A stretch of 64,000 nucleotides of DNA from assembly GCF_003244315.1 (NCBI RefSeq), contig NZ_QKWH01000006.1, forward strand, positions 62,001 to 126,000. The letters run 5' to 3'. The notes under the pieces are model-generated. The model was not told the origin of the DNA. It worked only from the letters and a program-made list of their open reading frames with translations, and did not search any database. The DNA is from Xylanimonas oleitrophica (GTDB lineage: Bacteria; Actinomycetota; Actinomycetes; Actinomycetales; Cellulomonadaceae). The first letter of the stretch is position 1; every line of letters starts with the position of its first letter. A program made the translations under genes and the position numbers. Positions 9,583 through 17,500 of the stretch are shown one piece after another.

Positions 9583-11219
9583 CCGACGCCGTGACCGAGA
9601 GCACCAGCCCGCCCGACGCCGGCACCGCCGACGTCCCCTGGTCCCGGCTCAGCCACCGCACCATCTGGGTCGACCTCGCCCAAACGCTCCTGGCCCTGAG
9701 CCCCACGGCGCTCGCGGTCGGCGTGTTCGGCGTGGACCCCACCCTGGACGCGCTGTGGCCGCTGCTCGGCGTGGCCGTGGTGGGGGTGCTCGGGGCGGTG
9801 TCCAACGTGCTGCGCTGGATCTTCACGCGCTACCGGATCACGCCCGAGTACGTGGAGCGGCGCTCCGGGGTGTTCGTGCGCCGATACCGGTCCGTGCGCC
9901 GGGACCGGATCCGCAGCGTGGACATCACCGCGCGCCTGCGCCACCGGGTGGCCGGGCTGCGCGTGGTGCTCGTGGGGGCGGGCCAGCAGCTCGTCTCGGG
10001 AGAGTCAGCGCTGCGGCTGGACGCCGTCGTCAAGGCGGACGCCGAGGCGCTGCGCCGCGAGCTGCTCGCGACGTCGGAGGTCGCTGCGGTCTCGGCCGAG
10101 GAGGTCGCCGACGACGGCGACGGCGCCGCCGCAGACGGTGCGGCCGACGGCGGCGCCGCAGCCGGTGCTGCCGGCACCGGGCACACCGAGGTGCTCGCAC
10201 GGTTCCGGCCCTGGTGGGTGGTCTACAACGTCGTCAGCGTGTGGATGTTCTTCTCCGCCGCCGGCCTGCTGTGGGGCGCGTACTGGCTCGTGCGCACCTT
10301 CGGCTACGACCCCATGCCGTGGGTCGGAGACCTGCTCGACCCGGACGTGCGGGGCCTGCCCGCGAGCGTCGCGATCGCCGTCCTGCTCACCGGAGCGATC
10401 GGCGCCGTCGTCATGGCGGTCAACTTCTTCACCGTGAACTGGGGGTACGAGCTCGCCCGCGTGCCCGGCCAGAAGACCACCCAGCTCCGCACCCGTCACG
10501 GGCTGTTCACCACCCGCGAGGTCAACCGGGACGAACGCAGGCTGCGCGGCGTCTACCTGAGCGAGCCGCTGCTGTGGCGGTGGATGGGCATGGCCGACAC
10601 CCAGGTGATCACCACCGGCCTGTCCGCGTTCTCCCCGTCCCAGCCGGCCGCGATCCTGCCGCGCGGGCCCGTCTCGGTCGCCCGGCCCGTCGCCGCCGCC
10701 GTCCTCGGCGCCGACCCCGACCCGCTCGGCGCACCCCTCGCCCGCCACCCCCGCGGGGCACTGCGGCGCCGCCTCTGGTGGGCCACCTGGGTCGCCGCCG
10801 TCGTCACCGTGACCCTGGGGTGGCTGTCCTTCAACGACATCCTGCCCGCAACGCTGATCTGGTGCGGGGCGGGCGTGTGGCTGGTGGGGCTGGTGCTCGC
10901 CGTCGCCGCCTACCGAGCGCTCGGGCACGCCGTCGTCGACGACTACCTCGTGGTGCGCTCGGGCGCGACCAGCCGCGCCACCGTGGTGCTGCGCCGCGAC
11001 TCCGTCAGCACGATCGCGCTCCGGGAGTCGATCCTCCAGCGCCGCCTCGGCCTCAGATCCGTCACCGCCATGACCGCCGCCGGCTGGGGCGCCTACCAGG
11101 CGCCCGACATCGGCCGGGAGGACGCCCTGGCGTTCGCCGTCGAGGCGGCTCCCGGGCTGCTCGACCCGTTCGTGGAGCGGGTGCCGGCCTCGCCGGGCCA
11201 GCCCCTCGGCGGCGACTGA
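9579..11219 (+). CDS. PH-domain membrane protein, YdbT-type (multiple bPH_2 domains)
   Basis: 546-residue partner of the preceding gene. Membrane helices at about residues 25-75 lead into a first bPH_2 domain (RYRITPEYVERRSGVFVRRY and following). An acidic Ala/Gly/Asp-rich insert of about 30 residues near 180-205 comes next, then further helix pairs with second and third PH repeats; GLFTTREVNRDERRLRG and DDYLVVRSGATSRATVVLRR mark their first strands. Three PH repeats on a multi-helix scaffold are typical of YdbT. The start is the ATG overlapping the previous stop. The low-complexity acidic insert is an oddity of this copy. Confidence 0.8.
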   Translation: MTDAVTESTSPPDAGTADVPWSRLSHRTIWVDLAQTLLALSPTALAVGVFGVDPTLDALWPLLGVAVVGVLGAVSNVLRWIFTRYRITPEYVERRSGVFVRRYRSVRRDRIRSVDITARLRHRVAGLRVVLVGAGQQLVSGESALRLDAVVKADAEALRRELLATSEVAAVSAEEVADDGDGAAADGAADGGAAAGAAGTGHTEVLARFRPWWVVYNVVSVWMFFSAAGLLWGAYWLVRTFGYDPMPWVGDLLDPDVRGLPASVAIAVLLTGAIGAVVMAVNFFTVNWGYELARVPGQKTTQLRTRHGLFTTREVNRDERRLRGVYLSEPLLWRWMGMADTQVITTGLSAFSPSQPAAILPRGPVSVARPVAAAVLGADPDPLGAPLARHPRGALRRRLWWATWVAAVVTVTLGWLSFNDILPATLIWCGAGVWLVGLVLAVAAYRALGHAVVDDYLVVRSGATSRATVVLRRDSVSTIALRESILQRRLGLRSVTAMTAAGWGAYQAPDIGREDALAFAVEAAPGLLDPFVERVPASPGQPLGGD

Positions 11220-11313
11220 GGGAGAAATGCCTGGGCCACGCGGGGGACCGTGCCCTACGGTGGCCGACGCAGACGACGGGCGCCCGCCCGCCGCGACCTG
11301 AGGAGAACGACCC

Positions 11314-11481
11314 GTGACCCGCGCAGCGACCGCTGAAGCCCAGGCCCTCGGCCTGCGGCTCGTGGTGCCTGCGCGCCCGTGCTGCGACGCCGCCGGCAGC
11401 GTCGAGCTGTCGCGCCCCGAGTCCCTCACGTCGTACCGGCAGCAGCGCAAGCCTGCCCGCCCGGGAGGCCCCGTCGTCTGA
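11314..11481 (+). CDS. Small protein of 55 residues with a Cys-Cys pair; unknown function
   Basis: A short GTG-initiated ORF with a strong Shine-Dalgarno (GAGGAGAA, about 8 nt upstream) and its own TACGGT -10-like box at 11256-11261. The product has PARPCCDAAG at about residues 19-28 and a basic, Pro-rich C terminus, with no signal peptide or membrane helix. The ribosome-binding site, start and a perfect terminator hairpin 40 nt downstream make translation likely. I do not recognise the family. It resembles the cysteine-containing leader peptide at 50609 only in the tandem Cys, so it could be a regulatory leader or a genuine small metal-binding protein. Confidence 0.5.
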   Translation: MTRAATAEAQALGLRLVVPARPCCDAAGSVELSRPESLTSYRQQRKPARPGGPVV

Positions 11482-11520
11482 CCAAGACCCGCCCAGCACC
11501 TGCTGGGCGACGACGCGCGA

Positions 11521-11552
11521 AGGCCGCCCCGGGACACGTCCCGGGGCGGCCT
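11521..11552 (+). terminator. Strong intrinsic terminator between the small ORF and rtcB
   Basis: Perfect 14-bp stem (11521-11534 with 11539-11552), 4-nt loop CACG, followed by TCTG. It ends 68 bp before the rtcB start, so it either closes the small-ORF transcript or acts as an attenuator for rtcB. Confidence 0.8.
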
Positions 11553-11619
11553 TCTGCGTGTCCCCACCGCGTCGACCACGATGGTCGACCTGACCCCGCA
11601 CCCCAGGAGGTGCAGAACG

Positions 11620-12849
11620 ATGAACCGTTTCCCGGTCCCGCTCAGCGGGGCCAAGGCGCCCACCCTCATGTGGGCGCACGAGCACGACGTCGAGCCCGCC
11701 GCGCTGCAGCAGCTGCGCAACATCGCGGCGCTGCCCTGGGTCGAAGGCGTGCGCGTCATGCCCGACGTCCACCTCGGCAAGGGCGCCACCGTCGGCTCCG
11801 TCATCGCCATGCGCGACGCCGTCTCTCCCAACGCCGTCGGCGTCGACATCGGCTGCGGCATGATCGGCGTCCGCACCTCTCTGCGGGCCTCCGACCTGCC
11901 CGACGACCTGGGCGGGCTGCGCTCGCGGATCGAGCGAGCCGTGCCCGTGGGCTTCAACGCGCACAAGGAGCCCGTGGACCTGCGCAGGCTCCGGCCGATC
12001 GCCGAGGGCGCGAAGACGTCGGAGACCTTGCGCGGCGCCGACGCGTTCTGGGAGCGGTTCGACCGGCTGCACGGCGACGTGTCGAAGATCGAGTCCAAGG
12101 TCCGCAAGCAGCTCGGGACGCTTGGCGGAGGCAACCATTTTTGTGAGATCTGCGTCGACACGACCGGGCAGGTGTGGCTCCAGCTCCACTCCGGCTCGCG
12201 CAACATCGGCAAGACGCTCGCGGAGATCCACGTGGCCGTGGCCAAGAAGCTCGACCACAACCAGGGCCTGGTGGACCGCGACCTCGCCGTGTTCCTCGCC
12301 GGCACCCCCGAGATGGACGCCTACCTCGACGACCTCCGCTGGGCGCAGGAGTACGCCGCCCGCTCGCGTGCGGTGATGATGGCGCTGGTGGTCGACGTCG
12401 TGCGGCAGTACTTCGCCGCGCGGGGGCTCGAGCCCACGTTCGACGAGGCCGTCAACGTGCACCACAACTACGTGGCCGTGGAGCAGGTGGACGGTGCCGA
12501 GCTGATCGTGACCCGCAAGGGGGCGATCCGTGCGGGTCGCGGCGACCTCGGGCTCATCCCTGGGTCGATGGGTACCGGCTCGTACATCGTGCGCGGCCTC
12601 GGCAACCCGGACTCGTACTGGTCGGCGTCCCACGGGGCCGGGCGACGCATGTCCCGGACGCGGGCCCGCAAGGAGTTCACGGTCGCGGACCTGGCCGAGC
12701 AGACCGCCGGGATCGAGTGCCGCAAGGACGCCGGGGTGCTCGACGAGATCCCCGGCGCCTACAAGGACCTCGACTCCGTGATCGCCGCGCAGAGCGACCT
12801 GGTCGAGGTGGTGGCGAAGCTGGAGACGGTGCTCTGCGTGAAGGGGTAG
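11620..12849 (+). CDS. rtcB: RNA-splicing ligase RtcB
   Basis: 409-residue tRNA-splicing/RNA-repair ligase that joins 2',3'-cyclic phosphate or 3'-phosphate ends to 5'-OH ends using GTP and Mn2+. Family landmarks are in order: VMPDVHLGKGATVGSVI, the metal-binding Cys in GVDIGCGMIG, the GGGNHF segment at about residue 168, LHSGSRNIGK, a conserved HHNY, and the guanylylated His region SASHGAGR. It ends in the usual C-terminal KG. ATG 11620 is preferred to an upstream in-frame ATG because AGGAGG lies 9 nt before it. Length is normal for bacterial RtcB. There is no archease or RtcA neighbour; the preceding short ORF and hairpin may control it. Confidence 0.95.
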   Translation: MNRFPVPLSGAKAPTLMWAHEHDVEPAALQQLRNIAALPWVEGVRVMPDVHLGKGATVGSVIAMRDAVSPNAVGVDIGCGMIGVRTSLRASDLPDDLGGLRSRIERAVPVGFNAHKEPVDLRRLRPIAEGAKTSETLRGADAFWERFDRLHGDVSKIESKVRKQLGTLGGGNHFCEICVDTTGQVWLQLHSGSRNIGKTLAEIHVAVAKKLDHNQGLVDRDLAVFLAGTPEMDAYLDDLRWAQEYAARSRAVMMALVVDVVRQYFAARGLEPTFDEAVNVHHNYVAVEQVDGAELIVTRKGAIRAGRGDLGLIPGSMGTGSYIVRGLGNPDSYWSASHGAGRRMSRTRARKEFTVADLAEQTAGIECRKDAGVLDEIPGAYKDLDSVIAAQSDLVEVVAKLETVLCVKG

Positions 12850-12868
12850 CGCCGAGGTGATGCCCGAT

Positions 12869-12906
12869 GGCGGTGGCCGGGGTTCGTCGTGAGCCCTGGC
12901 CGCCGC
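12869..12906 (+). terminator. Imperfect hairpin after rtcB
   Basis: GGCGG-T-GGCC and CCCTGGCCGCC arms pair with mismatches around a loop centred near 12888. It is a likely rho-independent-type structure closing rtcB, weaker than the other terminators here. Confidence 0.4.
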
Positions 12907-12975
12907 AGCGGCTCCAGCGTTGAACGGCAGCAGTGGAGCTGACACGGCCCATACAGCTTGCAACCCTCATGCCTC

Positions 12976-13389
12976 ATGAACCCTGCGAATCGGAGATTTG
13001 CCGTCCATGTGGGAGTCGGCGCAGATCGAATCCAAGAGGCGGTGGACGTTGCGAGTTCCTGGACAGACCAGCCCTTCGTTGACGGCGATGGCTGGCGGAT
13101 CTGGGGAGAGCCAGTCGGAACGGCGGGGAACGACGACTGGACCCTTCACCTCGTCGTGCTCACCAATGTGCCTGACCGAGTCCTGTCCAACCTGACGACT
13201 TCAGGCATCTCGTTGTGTGAGCTGGGGCCCGAGGGGTACGCCACCCAGGCGGGCGTCATCGGCGTCATTACGGACGCCCGGGACTACGAGGTCGGAGTAC
13301 GTGAAGTGCTGCGATCCGAAGTGGCGACCGCCGTTGCTACTCAGTTCACGAGCCTCGGGGAAGGCTGCCTTCGCGACGGCTGGACGTAG
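12976..13389 (+). CDS. Hypothetical protein in a lower-GC patch
   Basis: About 137 residues. No recognised domain, no signal peptide, no membrane segment; predicted mixed alpha/beta and acidic, with a TLHLVVLTNVPDRVL strand-turn region. Local GC and codon use (more A/T third positions such as AAT, GTT, CAG) are clearly lower than in rtcB upstream and the GH3 gene downstream, shared with the HNH gene that follows, which suggests joint horizontal acquisition. The second ATG (12976) is preferred because the first gives only a six-residue unusual extension; neither has a strong ribosome-binding site. I do not recognise it. Confidence 0.55.
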   Translation: MNPANRRFAVHVGVGADRIQEAVDVASSWTDQPFVDGDGWRIWGEPVGTAGNDDWTLHLVVLTNVPDRVLSNLTTSGISLCELGPEGYATQAGVIGVITDARDYEVGVREVLRSEVATAVATQFTSLGEGCLRDGWT

Positions 13390-13480
13390 ATAAGACCATG
13401 GCGAGAAGGGCGATGGACGTAGTCCAGATGACGGCGCGTGCCTCCGGTGTTGGGGCTGATGCGCGTGCCAAGGTGACCTC

Positions 13481-14491
13481 ATGGACAGTGGTGCCCCGCA
13501 GCGCGCATGGCTGCTCATGGCGGCGGGCGACGACCGTGGACACGGTGGCAACGCCGGGTATGACGATCAAGTCGACGCGTACTACTCCTGGGACAGCAAT
13601 GTGCCCAATCACCGGAACATCACCGTTGGCGATCCGATCGCCCTGTGGGACAAGGAGCGTCTCCTTGGTGTGTCGGTGATCGAAGAGATCGAGACGACAC
13701 AGGGTCGGAAGGCCCTGCACCGCTGCCCCAAGTGCCGGACCACCCGGATCAGGGAGCGTCGGCGCATGGTGCCGCGGTATCGGTGCATGAAGTGCCGGCA
13801 CGAGTTCGCTGCTCCGCTCCTGGATGAGGTGGATGTCGTGCTCTACCGAGCGAGGTATGACGCGGCGTGGGCGTCACTGGAGGGCGTGCTGAGTGGTGAT
13901 GAAGTCCGGTCACTCTCTGCGAACTCCGGAGATTTCAACGCAATGCGCCCGCTCGATTGGGCGCGTTTCAGTGACGTGCTCGCGGCGAGAGGCGGCGGGC
14001 GCGCCGTGGACCGAGTGTCGGGCCGAGCGCTCGGAGTTGATTGGCGGCCCTTGCCTGGCCTCCGGGTAGAGCCTCCTCAGGGATTCCGCCATTCGCTGGT
14101 TCGGGTCCGTCGGGGTCAACGCCAGTTTCGCGAGCATCTTCTGAACAGCCAGGGCAGCGTGTGCGCCTTCACGGGGGGCGCTCCAGAGCGTGTGCTGGAG
14201 GCTGGGCACCTCTACAGCTATGCCGAGCTGGGAACGCATTTCGAGCATGGTGGTCTGATGGTGCGGCGGGACATTCACCGCCTGTTCGATGACGGCATGT
14301 TGGCCGTCGAGCCCTCAAAGCTCCGTATCGACGTCGCTCCCGATCTGGCGGCATACCCGCAGTACGGGCGACTTCATGGCTCCGTGTTGGCAATCCGGCT
14401 CAGACACCAGCAGATCGACTGGTTGGGCAAGCACTGGGACGAGCACCGAGGCTCGTCCCCCGGTGTCGGTGTAGGAACCGGTCGGCAGTAG
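13481..14491 (+). CDS. EVE/PUA-like + zinc-ribbon + HNH endonuclease, probable modification-dependent restriction enzyme
   Basis: 336 residues. The N terminus (about 8-75) with ITVGDPIALWDKE and GVSVIEEIE resembles EVE/PUA-fold modules that bind modified bases. A four-Cys zinc ribbon follows (C82-x2-C85 and C102-x2-C105). The C-terminal HNH domain (about 205-300) has C228AFTG, EAGH at 243, NGLL-like HGGLMVRRDIHRLFDDG and H266 in the IHRLFD motif, matching the HNH_2 class seen in McrA-like enzymes. By family precedent, readers of modified DNA fused to HNH cleave methylated or hydroxymethylated DNA; for this protein that is inference. AAGGTG lies 7 nt before the ATG. It lies in the same lower-GC patch as the previous gene, with no cognate methyltransferase nearby, as expected for a type IV-like system. 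Confidence 0.7.
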   Translation: MDSGAPQRAWLLMAAGDDRGHGGNAGYDDQVDAYYSWDSNVPNHRNITVGDPIALWDKERLLGVSVIEEIETTQGRKALHRCPKCRTTRIRERRRMVPRYRCMKCRHEFAAPLLDEVDVVLYRARYDAAWASLEGVLSGDEVRSLSANSGDFNAMRPLDWARFSDVLAARGGGRAVDRVSGRALGVDWRPLPGLRVEPPQGFRHSLVRVRRGQRQFREHLLNSQGSVCAFTGGAPERVLEAGHLYSYAELGTHFEHGGLMVRRDIHRLFDDGMLAVEPSKLRIDVAPDLAAYPQYGRLHGSVLAIRLRHQQIDWLGKHWDEHRGSSPGVGVGTGRQ

Positions 14492-14543
14492 TGCGTCTGT
14501 GAAGGGCGGGGCTGCTCACCTCCCGTATCGGCGCAAACTGCGC

Positions 14544-14590
14544 TAGGTTCACTCCAACGCTGACAGGTCAGTAACCACGATGGAGTGAAC
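14544..14590 (+). promoter_or_regulatory. TAGGTT -10 box with a 10-bp inverted repeat up to the start codon
   Basis: GTTCACTCCA (14547-14556) and TGGAGTGAAC (14581-14590) are perfect complements. The left arm overlaps a TAGGTT -10-like box (14544-14549) and the right arm contains the GGAG ribosome-binding site and abuts the ATG at 14591. The spacer holds a second small palindrome, TGACAGGTCA (14561-14570). This arrangement can act as a DNA operator or as an RNA hairpin hiding the ribosome-binding site of the GH3 gene. Confidence 0.55.
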
Positions 14591-17500
14591 ATGCTGCCCC
14601 TGCGCTCTACCTCTGCTGCCGCCGCGCTCGCGCTCGTGCTCGGCGCCGCCCTGCCCCTCGGCTTCACGGCCACCGCGACAGCAGCAACCGCTGCCGCGCC
14701 TCCGGCCCAAGCCGCGCCTGACGATCCCGGATCGGGCAACCCACCGAACGTGGGTGCCGCGATCCCGTTGGACGACTTCGAGGGCGAGACCCTCCCGGTC
14801 TTCGCGTGGGGATCGGACGACGCCGCGACGCCCGCGCTCACCCGCGTCGAGGCCACCCGCCCCGACGCCGCAGGCTCCCACGCCCTCCAGGCCGAGGTCG
14901 CTGCGCTCGGTGACGGCGGCTGGGCCGGTTTCAGCCACGACTTCGCCACCGCTCAGGACTGGTCGGCCGCCGGCACGTTCAGCTTCTGGTTCCTGGGCAC
15001 CGGCAGCGGGAACACCCTGCGCTACGAGCTCAAGTCGGGCGGCTCCTCGGCCAGCGCCGCCACGCTCTTCGAGACCTCCGTCGTCGACGATGCCGAAGGC
15101 TGGCGCCAGGTCACCGTCGACTTCCAGGACCTGCGCAAGAAGGGCGACCCCGACGCGCCCGACCGCTTCGACCCCACCACCGCCTGGGGCTACGCCGTCA
15201 CGCTCACGGATCTGGGCGCCGGCACGTGGACGTTCGACGACGTCGCCCTGGTGGAGCGCGCGATCAGCATCGCCAGCTTTGAGGGCGACGTCGAGCTGTC
15301 CACCGACGCGGATCCTGTCGGCGTCTTCGCGTGGGGCGCGGACGAGGCCTCCAAGCCGACCCTCGCCATCACGGAGGACGACCGTGACGGCACCGCCCCG
15401 AACGAGGGCAACCACGTGCTCTCGGGCGAGTACCAGGTGGAGTCGGGCAAGTGGGGCGGCTTCTCCCACAACCTGGCCACCCCGCAGGACTGGTCGGGCT
15501 ACGGCGGCATCCGCTTCTGGTGGTACGCCTCCCAGGACTCGCGCCCGGCCTCGCCCACGGCGGGTGCGGACATCCGGGTCGAGCTCAAGGACGACGGCCC
15601 GGACGGCGAGCACTCGGAGCTGTGGCTGACCACGTTCAAGGACAACTGGTCGGAGGACGGCTCGCGCTGGAAGCTCGTGGAGCTGCCGTTCAGCCAGTTC
15701 ACGCTGCGTGGCGACCACCAGCCGGGGCCGGCGGAGATCCAGAACGGCACCCTGGACCTGACGCGTGCGTGGGGCTACGCGCTGACGATGCCCACGGACA
15801 CGGACCGCACGGGTGTGCGGATCGACGACGTGCAGGTCTACGGCTCCCCGGCGGCCCCGGTGGCTGCCACGGTCGCGGCCTCGCCGGACGTCGTCCTGGT
15901 GGACGCGGGCGAGACGGCGAGCGTGGACCTCACGCTGCGGACGTCGGACGGCGAGCCGCTGGCGGAGCCGGTCACGGTCGCGTACGGACTGGGGGAGGGC
16001 GGCACCGCCGTCGCCGGTGAGGACTTCGCGCCGTTCGAGGGCACGGTCACGTTCGAGGAGGGCACCGAGTCCGGTGCGGTCCGCTCGGTCGAGGTGGCCA
16101 CGCTGCCCGACGACGAGGCGTCCGAGGCGCGCACCATCCCCGTGGCGCTGACGGCGGAGGGTGCCGCGGTGAGCGACGCCCGCGTGGTCATCAACGCGCA
16201 CGGCCTGCCGTACCTGGACGCGTCGCTGCCCACGCAGGAGCGCGTCGCCGATCTGGTGGGCCGCATGTCCCTGGAGGAGAAGGTGGGCCAGATGGCGCAG
16301 GCGGAGCGCCTGGGCCTGGCCTCGCAGTCGGACATCGCGGCTCGTGGCCTGGGCTCGCTGCTCAGTGGCGGCGGGTCGGTGCCCACGGACAACACGCCGT
16401 CGGGCTGGGCCGACATGGTGGACGGGTACCAGCGCGAGGCGCTGACCACGCGTTGGCAGGTGCCGCTCATCTACGGCGTGGACGCCGTCCACGGGCACAA
16501 CAACGTGATCGGCGCGACCCTCTTCCCGCACAACATCGGCCTGGGTGCCACGCGTGACCCGGACCTGGCGCGCGAGGCCGCCCGGGTGACCGCGGCGGAG
16601 ACGCGGGCCACGGGCATCCCGTGGACGTTCTCGCCGTGCCTGTGCGTCACGCGTGACGAGCGCTGGGGTCGCTCCTACGAGGCGTTCGGCGAGGACCCGG
16701 CGCTGGTGTCGGCGTTCGCCGCCCCGGTGGTGCGCGGCTTCCAGGGTGCGGACCCGGGCGAGATCACCGGCAGCGACGAGGTGCTGTCCACCATCAAGCA
16801 CTGGACGGGTGACGGCGGCACGGTCTACGACGAGTCCGTCACCGGCTCGGGGTACCCGATCGACCAGGGCGTCACGCGCGTGGCCGACGACGACGAGCTG
16901 CGCCGCCTGCACATCGACCCGTACGTGCCGGCCATCGACGCCGGCGCCGGCTCGGTGATGCCGTCCTACTCGGCGGTGCAGGTCGGTGACGGCCCCGAGA
17001 TCCGCATGCACGAGCACGCCGAGCTCAACAACGACGTCCTCAAGGGCGAGCTGGGCTTCGACGGGTTCGTGGTCAGCGACTGGGAGGGCATCGACAAGCT
17101 GCCCGGCGGCACCTACGCCCAGAAGGCGGTCCGTGCGGTCAACGCGGGCGTGGACATGGCGATGGCGCCGTACAACTACGGCGACTTCATCGCGGCGATC
17201 ACCGCCGCCGTCGAGGCGGGCACGGTCAGCCAGGAGCGCGTCGACGACGCCGTGGCGCGCATCCTGACCCAGAAGTTCGCGGTGGGGCTGTTCGAGCAGC
17301 CGTTCGCGGACCGCTCGGGCCTCGACGGCGTCGGGTCCGCGGAGCACCGCGAGGTGGCCCGCCAGGCCGCCGCGAAGTCGCAGGTGCTGCTGAAGAACGG
17401 CGACGAAGAGCCGGTGCTGCCGCTCGCCGGGGACGCCAGCGTGTACGTGGCGGGCTCGACGGCGGACGACCTGGGCCGCCAGCTCGGCGGCTGGTCCATC

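Noticed and set aside
13398-13679. A 93-codon ORF overlapping the start of the HNH gene in another frame
   Set aside because: It shares the region with a better supported gene and lacks a recognisable domain; its ATG has only a chance GAGAAGG nearby.
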